The translations under genes and the position numbers were made by a program. A stretch of DNA of 64,000 nucleotides from Littorina saxatilis (Eukaryota > Mollusca > Gastropoda > Littorinimorpha > Littorinidae). Below the pieces are notes generated by a model. That model made no database searches and was not told where the DNA came from. It was given only the letters and a program-made list of their open reading frames with translations. The stretch lies in contig NW_027125858.1 in NCBI RefSeq assembly GCF_037325665.1, forward strand, positions 1 through 64,000, in the 5' to 3' direction. Of this stretch, positions 45,691 to 57,256 are shown piece after piece. How positions within the stretch are numbered: the stretch's first letter is position 1; every line of letters begins with the position of its first letter.

Positions 45691-48600
45691 GACCTTGACA
45701 TTGTAGTGGGGGTCAAGTGGGCGTCGGCATTATTGTCCAATCAGAAATTTTGATGCGCTTCCGCTTCCTGTCCCGCCCAGTCTGCGCAAAAGAAATGGCG
45801 CAAAACTGTTTGCGCGGAAAAAGGTGATGAAAAAAAGAACACAACCTGGTTTGATAACCAAATGATTGCGATCTTGCATTCTAGCAGCATTTAATGTGGA
45901 ACAACGACACATCTGATAAACAAATAGCCAGTTTGTTACCAACATGAGAAACTAGGGTTTAGAATCGAAGCGGTAAACCCGGACGCTGTTTGTACACGTA
46001 AATCCGGAGAAGCTATCGAAGTAGGTGACATGTCGTTTCACTCCGAGTGTGCCAGCACCGGCCCTCCACCCGCCAAACCCCCACTAGGCAGGGAAAGTGG
46101 TTCGACCTTGCATGAATGCAGGGCAAGTTCGAGTTTGCTAGCTAAAATTGCTGCTAGTGCTTGCCTTGTCTAGATCTGGAACTTTTTCAATTGGATTTTT
46201 TCTCTCTATTATACTGGAATAAGTGGGTGCTTTTCTAGATCTAAGCATCGACCGAATTAGATAATGATGTTCCTTGCATTGCATTCTCCTAAATCTGTTA
46301 TTCTAACCAGTTTGTTTAAGAATATAATTGTTCGTTTTTTGTTGATAAGCTTACACGATTTTTTTCTTTTTTAAGTAAGTGGTTTCACACGTACAACATG
46401 AGACCCACATGCACTAGACAATGGAAGTTGAGGTCCTCGTTCAATACCACAAATGCCAGTATTATACTTCAGACTCCTTTTGGAGGAATGTGTGGGGTTT
46501 GGGTGTTGAACTTGAAGTGGCAGATTGTTTGCACAGGTATGAATGTTCGTACGTGCACGCATGTATGCAGGCATTTGTTTGTCAAGCAGGAACATGCAAC
46601 ATTTTGTTGACCGTATGTGAGTGCGTAAAAAGCTCCAGCTCTGCTTCTTCACCAGTCACAGACGCATTGCGTTGTTCAGCTTTCCAGAAATATATTAACT
46701 CAGTCAGAACCGGCTTCATGAATATTTTATTTCAGGAAAAAGTCAATCGAATCTACACAAAAAAAGGTTATTGCGTTGTTCTGTCTTTGAGACTGTATCA
46801 CGTAATATTGAGCTACTAGAAGAAACATGTCTGTGGCATAGTTTGACCCAACAGATAGAGAAGTCAACAGAGGTATTCTGCCGTCAGCAGCTTTATTGCT
46901 GTTTTGAATTTGATCTTGCATAATTTTATTACATAATTTTGCAACACACAAAGAAATCGTAATTGAATATTTTACGCAAAATTGAATAATTCGCAAACAT
47001 GTTTGTATGAACAAATATTATTTTAAGAAAATATGAGTGTGAGGATGGACGTATTTTGAGTGAAGTAGCAGAAATTCTTTTTAAGTTCTTTAGCTACATG
47101 CACACATTCTGTTAATTACGTTCTTAGCAGGGAGATCCAGATTAATAATACTGCTGTGACAGGTTGTGGTTTCCATACACACATTGAATACAGGAAAACA
47201 AAAACAAAAACACAGTTAAAAAAAAAATGTGCACATATGATTAAAATATTAAAGTGTACAGAATAAAAGCAAGATATGTACAAAAACAAATCTCGTGGTT
47301 CTCTTGTCAAACCCACTGTAGTAAGCACAGAATAGGAGAGAAGATTTTGGAGAAGGTGGCTTAACCTACTGAAGTAAATGATCAAGAGGATTCTAAGCAT
47401 TCAGTGCTAAAGCTCTCAAATCACAAGACATACACACTTGTTGTGGCTATCCGAACTGTTGATTTAAAAAAAACCATACCTACAAATTGTAAACATCTAT
47501 TACAAAATTATATATATTGTATGGATCTGTCTTTGTAAAATATACTGTACAGAAAATTTTAAATAATCTGCACAAATCTCGTGGTTCTCTTGTCAAGTAG
47601 TAGGCACAGAAAAAAAACCAAAAAACCCTGTGTTTTGTCTTGTAAATTATACTTTACTAAATGTGTACAGTATTCTAAGAAAAGAAAAATTCTTCCTTTT
47701 TATCATAGCAATTGCCTCCCTTGAAATTTATTTGTAAAATAATTCTGAGAAAAAAAGCTTTCTACTTAAGGTAGTTCACTGGACCCGTTAAATATAATTT
47801 GGTTTCTCCCAAAAGTTGGTTATTTTTTAAGTTCGATCTGTCTGCTATGCATTCAGCATAAAAAAATATAGGGTAGTGGGTTCGTTTCGGAGCTATGAGT
47901 CTCGGAAGACAGTGCCCGTTTTGAATTTTGGACCGACAAATCGAAAAATGGGTATGTTTTGAAAACGGCCAATTACACAAACATCTGCATAGGAATAGTC
48001 ATTTAAAAAATATCACCCAAAGCAGCAATGGGCAGGTAACGAAGTGCACTGGTAAACGAAAATGTTGCGCATACTCAAACTTTGTGACGTCACGTCTTTT
48101 GCCAGAGTTTATTTTAAATTTGTTCCTCATGTTGAGGTATTTTATTGCTGGTAGCCTGGAAACAAATTACGATTTGATGAGGAACGCAGATCGCAAGAGC
48201 GATCAAAACGGCATTAAAAAAAACCCAAAAAAACGACAGGTTGGTTGTGTTTTTAGGGGGGGTTCACTCCCTTGATTAACCCCACCCTTTGCACTATTAC
48301 TGTCCAGTGTGCCTCAGAAAAATATGTGTCACGATAATGTAAAGGGCTGTTGTCCGATCATTTGTCTCAGATATATGAGCCAACTAAATTATGTTTTTAA
48401 AAACCACTGTTACATATGACCTCTGTTGAAAGTCAAAGGTCACCGCAACTTTGAAAGGCCATAAGTCCGATTCAAATGTAATAAAAACGCCAATCAAAAG
48501 GTGGAGGTCACTTGTTTGATACAAGTGTAATAATAAAAATTAATAATCAAGGCTTGGTTTATAATTTTGCTTAATAGTGCGTACTGTTATTTGTTACGGT

Positions 48601-49689
48601 TTGAAGGCTGGGACTTTTTGAGGGTGGAATTAAAGCAATTTTTCGCCTTATGGGCCCCTTATGCCTCGAAGGACTTCAATTATTGTATTATCTGCTGCCA
48701 GCGTACAGTAGAAAGAGGGCTGCATACACAAGACACTTGTTCTTAATACTACTGGCTGTTATTCTAGTTCAAACACCGGTTTTAACATGTGGTATTCTGA
48801 TGCAATCACGCTGTGAGCATCACGGGTTGGGAGACACTCTCTTACCTGCTACCGGAGCTTCAATGTTAGCTTTGGTGATTATTACGATGTCACTGGCAAA
48901 GAGAACGGCTTTGTACCGATTTCATTAGATGCCCACGTGTTTTTGACCTCGTGGTTGGGAGGCGTGTCGCATTGTTTTTATTTCTGGCGGTGTCGTCATT
49001 TTCTGACGTCATTCACTTACGCTGCCTGAAAAATGTGACGTTTGTTCTATTTACGTCATTCGAATGTTCGACGTGTTCTTCTTCTTCTTCTTCTTCTTCT
49101 TCTTCTTCTTCTTCTGCGTTCCCTGTTCAATGTATTCGAATTCCCAGCCTGCCAGGAAAAAATGGCGACACAACTCAGTGGCTTCCCTTTGTGTATGAAG
49201 AGTAATATCCCTGTCTCCATTTGACCTGCCTTAAAAGCAGTGCAATCAAGAAAATGGGTACAACCTGTGTGTATACCTTTATTCCTTATTCTTTTTATTT
49301 AACTGAGGATGTCACTACGCAGTTTTACTGATTTAAAAAAAATTCGCTTCAAATTATCTCCCTTGAACAAACACTTCTTTTTACAATTAAATTTTGTTTA
49401 CACGAAGAGGTAGTTTTAAGGGTATATATACAAGAAAACAATATTGCAACTTTAGATGTATTTACATTTGGATTAATTCCATTAAAAAAAATCAAACTAT
49501 AAATGATAAATCAAAATAAAACAGATTTTGGGGCTGTGCACAAGCTGATAGGATTAAACACGAAAGTCGTACCCAAGAATCGTCAAATACTTTTGCTAAC
49601 AGCTATACTTAAACATAAGAAAATATGATCTGCATCTCTTGTTATGAAGATGATGGCACTGGTCCACCGAAGTGCATGTCATATATGCT
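45690..49689. other. AT-rich interior, no gene recognised
   Basis: A CpG-richer patch with GTCCAATCAG (CCAAT-like) at 45735-45800 could be promoter-like. CAAATCTCGTGGTTCTCTTG occurs twice (47287 and 47574). A perfect TGACGTCA lies near 48085. The 92-residue plus frame at 48650-48928 has two hydrophobic segments but no family I recognise. Confidence 0.4.
49076..49115 (+). repeat. (TTC)n followed by TGCGTTC
   Basis: A (TTC)n run ending in TGCGTTC. The same junction occurs at 51364-51388 and a variant at 30913-30940, so it is probably the tail of one minus-oriented SINE family. Confidence 0.75.
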
Positions 49690-50717
49690 TTACTGTGCGC
49701 TCTCCCTCTCAATGGTCTTTCTCTGGCTGACTCGATTCTGAGGAGATAAAAGAAAACACATTCAGTACAAGCTGTAAAAAATAACAACAAAACTAGTATT
49801 ACTTAAAGTAGCTGCTGGTTTCTGAGTATTTGATTGAAGGCCCAATCCGACTTGTAAGAAGTTTGCCCGACTGTCGCAGATTTGGTCAGGTAATTGCATG
49901 GAGTAAAATCATGCCTCAATTTGGTAACATACAAACTGCAATATTCTAAGGCTGTGAGTGAGAGAATACATCGGCGCCACTTTTTAAAAACTTTCTTTTT
50001 GTGTGTGCGCATGTTTTAGTGCCAAAAATGAATAGGCCGAGTGCTCTCTCTGCAAAACTTGTGTGAAGCTTCAGAGCTCTATCAATGGTTTGAAAGAAAA
50101 AACATACTTTTCCATTTTTGACGTTCTTGTTCCCTTCCCTGTGAAATTTACTGTCCGTAGGTTACCGGATTTTGTTAATGTCCGTGAAAACCTCAACTTT
50201 TCATTGCTGAGTGCCTAGTGATAGCTATCCCCCTCAACGACCTAGCACTGCTGAATCCTGATTCTTCCATTGTGTGATTCTGTAAGGAAATTGTGTAGTT
50301 GGTAGTTATGTGAGCTTCGTCTTGGGGGGTGGGGGGGGGGGTTATTAAACCATCAGATCACAAAGTAAGACTTCATTGTAATGTGCAGATATTTGTTCAG
50401 GTGCCCACCATTTTCTATGTGAAAACATGTTGCTAACTAACATGAACCCAACCATAAAACGTGATGTAGGTGAGTAGCCCATCTAGAAAAAAGAACCTGT
50501 TCTAATTCGGAATTAGAACAGGTTCGTTTTTCTAGATGGGCTACTCACCTACATCACGTTTCATGGTTGGGTTCATGTTAGTTAGCAACATGTTTTCAAA
50601 TTCTCATCAGGCAATCACGGCTGACACTAAACGCAGAACAGGTGGGAAAGACATAATTCAATTTACTCACCTTCCTTGCATTGTGAGACTGGCCATATGA
50701 ATCTGCTAAAGTAGTCC
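49690..50717 (-). CDS. possible 3' exons of a minus-strand gene
   Basis: A 47 bp piece at 50671-50717 has an acceptor (TATGTGCAG) and a donor (GGAAG then GTGAGT). A piece starting at 49737 follows TATCTCCTCAG. In one phase they join as TTLADSYGQSHNARK then NRVSQRKTIERESAQ with a stop at 49690-49692. A second phase, ending ESSQPEKDH, is also open. Phase does not agree with the open frame of the upstream candidate at 52081-52137, in which 50671-50717 would end as GLL-stop. Splice signals are good but the protein is unrecognised, so this is tentative. Confidence 0.3.
50420..50598. repeat. near-perfect palindrome, 89 bp arms
   Basis: Arms 50420-50508 and 50510-50598 are reverse complements with two mismatches and a single-base spacer (TTCTAATTC-G-GAATTAGAA). 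It would extrude as a cruciform or, if transcribed, form a long hairpin RNA. It lies in the putative intron of the exons above. Confidence 0.97.
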
Positions 50718-52080
50718 CTGCACATATTTAATCAAATATTCATCTTAAGAACGTGTTAATATCGCTTGTTCTAGCAAATCAGACTTGACAGTTTTCTGAA
50801 GGCTTGCACAATTTAAGAGCTTGCCTGTCCCCAATCATTACAATAAGAAACAACATCTAGTATGCAAGTATTTTCAGGGTATGAAGGTTTTAATATAATG
50901 TCGGTTCTTCTGGGGGCATGGAGAAACACCTTACACAAAGTAGAACATACACAACAAATTTCAAACAATTGAGGTCACACCATAGTTTTACTCACAAACA
51001 AACAACAGCAATACAATAAACGGTCTGCAAACGCCTACATGTTGTCTACACTAGGTATAAAGAAACAAAGAAGCACATGAAGACGGGCTTTGTCAAGTAG
51101 ACCATTATAGCGAATGAGCAACAGCTGATGATCCAGACCACCAAATTGACATGATTTCCCCTTATTCAGTTTGTGATTGTAGTCATATTGACGATGCATG
51201 ACTTCAATTTTTCTAAGTAAGTCTCTTGGTGCGTTTACGGATACATTCATTGTCACAATTACGACATGCTAATGTCTAACCTGGGTAAACTTCAATTCAT
51301 GACTTTTTTTTAACTGGCATAGACATTATGAGCATACCAGAATTATTTTCCTGTTAGACTGTCTTCTTCTTTTTCTTCTTCTGCGTTCGATATTCATGGC
51401 TGTCATATCGTCAGGTCAATGGCTGCCATGAAGTCTGCATAAACCAATTAAATAAATAATTAAGGAAAAAAACACCCTTACATCATAATAAATCAGAACC
51501 ATCAAAACCACCCCCACCCATCCAATAAAACCTGCATACAAAAACACTTCAAAATAAAAAAATGAAAACATTTAATTCCACTTCAAAAATATAAAAGTTG
51601 TTATGCTTTATTTTCATTATCTCTTAACACACACAAAAATTGCTGTGCAAGTCTTTTTACAAAAATCAATGCCCGAGACACCAGTAACCTGTTTATGTTG
51701 TTGACCTTGTAGCTTTTCAGTTTAAGAGGCTGTTCAAAAAACCGTTTCCCTGGAATCTGCACTATGATAACCATGAATAATACCGTAGGGAAAATATTAC
51801 ATCACCAAGACCTAAAAAAATAACACCAACCGATACTCACCCTTATTTCACCCACTATGCCAACCCAAAGACTGGAAAATAATAATCAAATACAGAATGA
51901 ACAAAAATGCTTGATTTCATTTCTTCAATGATAAGTTGAAAATCTTCATTCTTCATAATAATGTTATTGACATAATGTGTAATTGCCACAATTTACAGAG
52001 TTTTATGAAAAAATGATGCGATAAAAATCAAAGGGAAAACATTTGTTCATATACTGATACCTTATTTACCTTGTGGCTTG
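50718..52080. other. AT-rich, no gene; (TTC)-tailed SINE fragment
   Basis: The only repeat I see is the CTTCTTCTGCGTTCGATATT fragment at 51364-51440. The rest is AT-rich sequence. Confidence 0.4.
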
Positions 52081-52738
52081 TGTGCCCCAGGTTTAGGAGC
52101 TGCTCAAACGTCCATTGCTTCTCAGTCTGCAAGAAATTAAGCGATGGCCTGAAGGAGAATGGAAAAAAAATCCTTTGTCAGCACCCTGTGTATGTGTGTG
52201 GGTGGGTGTTTTAGATAAATAGGCAGGGTGGGGTGTGTGTGGGTGTGTGCAATAGGTACCACGCCTAATGCAGTCTGCAAAACAAGTGCAACACTTCTAC
52301 AGAGCTTTTATGATACAAAGCTTCAAATAAGAAACACATTACAATCAAATGAAAGCTGAGCCTGTCATTGCAAAATAAGAAGGAATATACAACAATCCAG
52401 TGGCATGTAAAATATTGTTCCTTCAGAAAGATGGCTCTGACAGCAGAAACAATTTAACTTGAAGCTTGAGTCAAAAATTATTTCTCTACATCAGCGAACG
52501 TAGGCTACTTGCAGTTATACCCCTCACACATGAAATATTCACAGATTGAATAACAGTTTGTTCCCATTGTTGCTTCCGTGTATCGGTTAGGTCCATCTCG
52601 GTTAGATCCATCTGCAGAGTACGGATTGTCATCCGTTTAAAAAGGAAAAACAATCAGAACTTGTCATCAGTGATCAACCTACCTTGCAAGAGTGGGGTGA
52701 AACACTCACTTCCTGCCAACATGTCTGCAAAAAAAGTA
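52081..52738 (-). CDS. candidate internal exons of a minus-strand gene
   Basis: The 52081-52137 stretch (acceptor TTTCTTGCAG, donor CACAAG then GTAAAT) is open only as TEKQWTFEQLLNLGHTSHK. The 52697-52738 stretch (acceptor TTTTTTTGCAG, donor TGCAAG then GTAGGT) reads MLAGSECFTPLLQ in the phase that fits one frame of 53027-53224. A further acceptor TCTGCAG near 52612 opens GSNRDGPNRYTEATMGTNCY in matching phase. The product is unrecognised, and phases do not chain through all pieces. Confidence 0.3.
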
Positions 52739-52924
52739 AACAATGCCAATGAAAGCTTAAAATGATTCTTTTGTTCAATATGTGTACACGTGCTTCATTT
52801 CTGGGGTGAAAGTGTAAAATATATCGATGGATTGATAGAACAATATAGCCTCAAGTTCACCGCACCAAAAAATACTTATCAATCAACATTGTCATCATTC
52901 GATCAGCTATTCCATCTCTTTCAT

Positions 52925-52964
52925 GTGTGTGTGTGATGGTGTGAGCGTGTGTGTGTTTGTGTAC

Positions 52965-53001
<37 letters not shown>
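52925..53001 (+). repeat. (TG)n microsatellite
   Basis: An interrupted TG run, with CG steps near 52940-52970. Confidence 0.95.
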
Positions 53002-53026
53002 TGAACAAGCTTTGAAAAACGTATGT

Positions 53027-53237
53027 TTACCTTGCTCTAGATCTTCTGATTTTCGTAGGCGGAGACTTCTCTGCCGTGAGGGCGGCTTCGTTTCCCTGGC
53101 AGAATTCAACATCTTGTACAGATCTGCCGGTGATTTTCTTTTCCTCCGCTTCGTGAGTCACCTGATCCACAGATTTAACGAACATTGAATGTTCTTTTAG
53201 TTCTTGTGACGGAAGTACAATCAAGGAATTAAGTGGG
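53027..53237 (-). CDS. candidate exon, unknown protein
   Basis: The minus strand is open from a possible acceptor (GGACTCAG, about 53247) to a donor (GAGCAAG then GTAAAC). One frame reads ECPLNSLIVLPSQELKEHSM then FVKSVDQVTHEAEEKK. A second frame reads KRRKRKSPADLYKMLNSARE and joins the 52697-52738 piece in phase. I cannot choose between them. No domain is recognised; composition is charged and possibly nuclear. Confidence 0.3.
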
Positions 53238-54030
53238 CATTCCTGAGTCCTCTGCTGGCTTCATGTCCACAAAGTAAATCGCACAAACTTGCAGGGTTTG
53301 GGGGGTAGTTTATTACTTTGAAGAAGAACAGCTAGTCGTCGCTGCCCGTTCAGCATTCTTCGCGCGACTTTTGCAGAGGAAGGCATATGCAGTTTTTTTT
53401 TCCTGCTGAATGTTGCCAGGGTGCACAAACTGAGAAAGCATTCCCGATGTTCCACAATGTTCTACTTCTTTAGAGTCTTTTGCACAACATGATTTATAAC
53501 TGCCAGTGTACGTCTAATTCATGATGCCTACCTGACAGCTGGGTCAAAAGTTACGTTCGAGAAAATACTCGAACTAAGTTCCAAACAACTCGAAGAGCAG
53601 ACATGTAACATGTGGGATTTTGGCAAGCGGAAACGACGTAGTATCTAATGTCATTCAAGGGTATCGTAATGTGGGAATATCAAGGCCAGTTTTTGACTGG
53701 TTTTGAACTGAAGTTGGGCTCCGAATGGAAATAAACACTTCCTCCAGCTGCGCGACCCATTGATAACAACAGTTGGAACTGGTAGGAAGATGAACAGGTC
53801 TTGTGAACTGGCTACACACTGTTACGGTTCAAGTATAAGTTCAAAGTAAACACTCAACTGAGGTGGCAGGTAATGGCGGACTTGACTTCCTTCATAACCA
53901 AATATCACTCTTCTGACAAACAAACGCAAATGCTATGTTAAACCGGAAAATACGTAAACCGGAAAAGGAAGCGCATCAAAACCAAAATGGCAGCCCCCAT
54001 GAAATCCGAAAGGTCAAGCAAACAAGTCGT
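53238..54030. other. possible promoter region of the minus-strand gene
   Basis: Moderately GC-rich sequence without a clear gene. A minus frame at 53261-53455 contains MPSSAKVARRMLNGQRRL but has no known domain. TTTTGATGCGCTTCC at 45748 is mirrored near 53962-53980, close to the inner edges of the two GC-rich arms. Confidence 0.3.
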
Positions 54031-55029
54031 GAATACGATCGGGCTTAGAAAGAGCAGCATATCCTGACGGGCAGGAAGTTTGCAGGTAGTGAGCCTGCGA
54101 CCAAGAACTGTTGCTCAAAAGAGAGCGTCCGGTGGCTTCACGAGAGCCAGTGGAGCAGTTCGACTTACCGTCCATGCCCCCCCAAGGAGGCAGTAGACGC
54201 AGCTGAAGGCCCGCGACCGGAAAGCCGTGGCCGAAAAGAAGCCAATGAGCGGCCGTCACCCGCCGCCGGCGGAAGTACAACGCTGGAGACGGCGTGGGAA
54301 GCTGCAATCTTCCCTCCCAAACTGCGAAACTCTGAAAAAGAGAGCTAAGCAGTATAGACACCAGAGCGCCGCGCTCCGATGCCCAAGAGAGGGAAAGCAA
54401 GAAGAAAGACACGTCACAGACGTGCTAAACTGCCCCCCAAATTCATTTGGGGCAGAATAAGTAACGGACAAAGCGGTTATACATGCTTAGTACGAAACAA
54501 CAACAAATACCAATGGTCTGGTAGACCAATGACACAAACCTAGCCATGTTATATCACAGTCAGACGCGCTGACACAGAAAACAGGCGGCGAAACAAAGAG
54601 TTACTGGAAATTAACAAGTCCAAAACGGACGAAAAATTCAGCAACTACAACGAACTTCCTGTCAAACTAATGACGAAAAAAGGAAGCGCTTACCAACTAA
54701 CAAAGCAGAAGGCAAGTAAAGAGGTAAAATAAGGTTTACCTAACCAAAACATAGGCCGTGCCACATTCGCCGTCAGCTAAGCTGATAAGCAAACATGGGG
54801 CCACAAAATGCGTTACTGAAAAAATTTACAAGTCCGCAAAACGGACGAAAAGTCAGCAACTACAACAACATTCCTGTCAAAATAATGACCAAAATGGAAA
54901 GAGCTCACCAAACACGTAAAGGCAAGCCGTTAAGACGGGTTAGGTGGCCGGTGGGTGTCCTTACAAACACCAGCACGCAGCCACACACGGAGCCAAAAAT
55001 TCGACGACCTTCTCTGCTGTAGGCTGAAT
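54030..55029. repeat. right GC-rich arm with internal duplication
   Basis: GGGCTTAGAAAGAGCAGCAT at 54043 is a diverged copy of the 171 bp repeat of the left arm. A segment with ACGGACGAAAA, then TCAGCAACTACAAC and CCTGTCAAA(C/A)TAATGAC occurs twice, about 214 bp apart (54600-54700 and 54812-54910). Confidence 0.75.
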
Positions 55030-55251
55030 AGTCGTATGAAGACACGTGGTGTTTACAGGGGAAGTGACGTCACGTAACCCGGATGGGAGGTAACTCCCCG
55101 GGTAGATGGTCATTACCATACCTGTATTTACACTTTTTGTGTTGGGTTGCTCCCCTTTAAAATTGTTTAAGACGGGTAGCCTTTTCAGACCTTAAGCATG
55201 TAAGACTGCGTCAATGCTTTTATGTGATTCGGAGTAAGAATATGTAATTTA
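55030..55251 (-). repeat. right terminal inverted repeat of the 14 kb region
   Basis: This is the reverse complement of 40868-41060 plus the 36-37 bp end sequence at 41161-41196. Identity is very high over about 190 bp. Confidence 0.9.
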
Positions 55252-55425
55252 ATGCACATTGTGTTGCATTCCATACAATGTATTTCTGAATTTTATATGA
55301 TTGAATTTATATTGTTTATGTGCCTCTGTCTTTATGTGTTGTATAAAGGACAGGTTGGAAGAATAGGCTTGGCCTAAAACCTTTATCCTTTTGTAATAAA
55401 GTTCTGAGTCTGAGTCTATCTCTCT
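55252..55425 (+). mobile_element. probable LINE 3' UTR fragment
   Basis: The sequence ends TTTTGTAATAAAGTTCTGAG followed by TCTGAGTCT, a polyadenylation signal plus short GAGTCT repeat typical of non-LTR retrotransposon 3' ends. No coding part remains. Confidence 0.5.
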
Positions 55426-55715
55426 ATTTCCGTTACACTCTCTTCTATTGACCAATTAATGGAATGCAACTTCGCTCCCTTATTTAAAATGTTCCTAATT
55501 TAGAATAATAAATATGAAACGCATGTTACTCTCTGTACTTGAAAGTTATTGTTCATTTGAAAAAAAAACTACATGTCATTGGTCTGTATTCCGATCAACA
55601 GTGATTCAAGAAAACCAGAAAACAATGCTTTTGCGAGTGAAATGTATTTCGCGGTTTTAATGCTAATTATATATTTGTGATGATTACTAAAAACAAACAG
55701 CCGAGTTACAATCCA
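55426..55715. other. AT-rich, nothing recognised
   Basis: No coding or repeat signal was seen. Confidence 0.4.
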
Positions 55716-56325
55716 GGGGCCGGTTTCATATACCGCTCTTATCCTAACTTAGGAGCTCTTAAGGGGTCAAAATGGGGTTAAGAGCAAAGTTAAAAGATAG
55801 GTGCGTTTCACGGACCGCTCTTTGGGCCAAAGAGCGCTCCTATGTCGCTCTTAGCGTAGGACAGCACCCCCCCCCCCCCCTGCCCTAAGTTAGGTAAGAG
55901 CAGACAGAAGCGCCCCCTACTCGCAAGGGAGTTAATTTTAATCCTAAAAATGGCGGCCGTAAATGAGACTGTGTGTCGACTCGACTCGTGCATCATTTTG
56001 CGATATAACGTGCGCCATCAACACATTTTCGTCACCGCACGGATCCGCGGAATGCCCAAGACGACGAGGAAAGTGCCGCACGGTTTCATTTGTCAAGGCA
56101 TGGACTCCTGTTTGAAATAGTTTGACAAGATTGTGGACGGTATGCAGTTTAGCACTAACAAGCACTCGCGAAGACTATGATTGCACCGTTTTCTGCGTGA
56201 TTTACGTCTTTCAGTCCATGTACGGCGACATATTCCACATCAGCAAGGTAACGATTTTTCGCTGCATTCACCGAATGTCTGTTCTGCCTTGCACGATGAC
56301 TGTGAACCCGACAGGAAGCGGCTAA
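55716..56325 (+). mobile_element. PIF/Harbinger transposon relic, left end
   Basis: The left part carries GGGCCGGTTTCATATACCGC then TCTTATCCTAACTTAGGAG. A second, variant form follows at 55803 (CGTTTCACGGACCGCTCTT). Terminal GGCCGGTTTCAC-type sequences are usual for this superfamily as I recall it. A transposase fragment follows at 56140-56325. No right end was recognised. Confidence 0.6.
56140..56325 (+). pseudogene. Harbinger transposase HTH fragment
   Basis: The plus frame reads FCVIYVFQSMYGDIFHISKV, then TIFRCIHRMSVLPC. The phrase G-D-x-F-H-I-S-K-x-T-x-x-R-C-I-H-R-x-S is the conserved helix-turn-helix before the DDE domain in PIF/Harbinger transposases. A short ATG frame at 55949 (MAAVNETVCRLDS) might be its N-terminus. 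The DDE catalytic domain is absent, so this is a truncated relic. Confidence 0.6.
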
Positions 56326-56788
56326 CTACACGTACTTTTGAGCAATTCCAGATCTAGCTCGTAGTGCACTTTTTTGACGTGTTTGTGGTGCTTGTTTACA
56401 CATATTTTCGAACAATAGTCTTATCAGTCAGTCAACAAAACAAAACAACACGAGTATATATCAACAAGAGAGCATTTACGCCAGTCTTCTGGTATCCAGC
56501 AGCGTAACTTCCAAGAACAAGGAATGATGCCACGCCGCACTGAAGTTGTTGGTGATGTACATCTTTGGATCGTGTGTTGTGTTGCTCTACGGTCAGGGTG
56601 TGACAATGATACCATGATTTATGAGAGCTGGGTGTGTCCTGCAATCCAAGGACCTCTGGGCTTGTTCATTTACGGTGACAGTGGCTACATCTTGACACCC
56701 TAATACTCACACCCTATATCTACAGCAGCGCTCCAAGCAGGACTCAACACGTGAACGAAACATGACAGCATTGTTTGCTGTTATGATG
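56326..56788. other. no feature recognised
   Basis: Mixed sequence. The minus frames at 56424-56644 have no known domain. Confidence 0.35.
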
Positions 56789-57256
56789 AAAAACAAGAGG
56801 CGAAGCCTTCAAGGCTCACGTAAGAAATAGACAAACAGTAACACAAACTCAATCACTCCGTCACACATACACACCCACACACACAGTAAGCTTAGGTGAC
56901 ACTGTGCAAGAAAGAGAGACACTAGATCTGTCTGTCTGCATGTAGCCTACTTACAGGGACACGACTGCCAAATAGTCTCGGCCCGCTCAAAATAACAATG
57001 ACCGAGACCACACACACCACGCGAGAGAGAAAGACTACAGGGAGGCATGCCGTCATGATGCATTAATTGACGTCAAACACTTTTGACCGTGAGGTAATCT
57101 TATGCGAGCTTTATCCATAGTCTTGGATAACCACTCACACATAGACTCGGAAATGTTAAAGTTTCTACCACCTAGACATACACACACACACACGCACAAA
57201 CGCACAGACAGACAAAGTTACGATCGCATAGGCTACACTTCGTGAGCCAAAAAGGT
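56789..57256 (+). mobile_element. repeat with GGCTCACG / CGTGAGCC ends
   Basis: It begins AACAAGAGGCGAAGCC then TTCAAGGCTCACG and ends CTTCGTGAGCCAAAAAGG. This parallels the TGACCTTGA-rich family, which starts CAAGAAGGGCAAAGCCCATA and ends CATGTGAGTCAAAA, so the two may share a mobilisation type. The interior is ACAC-rich and non-coding. Confidence 0.5.

Noticed and set aside
45735-45800. CCAAT-like motif as a proven promoter
   Set aside because: No gene start can be linked to it. It lies at the edge of a GC-rich repeat arm.
55944-56165. Minus-strand 73-residue frame as a gene
   Set aside because: It is antisense to the Harbinger relic, whose plus-strand HTH motif is clear.
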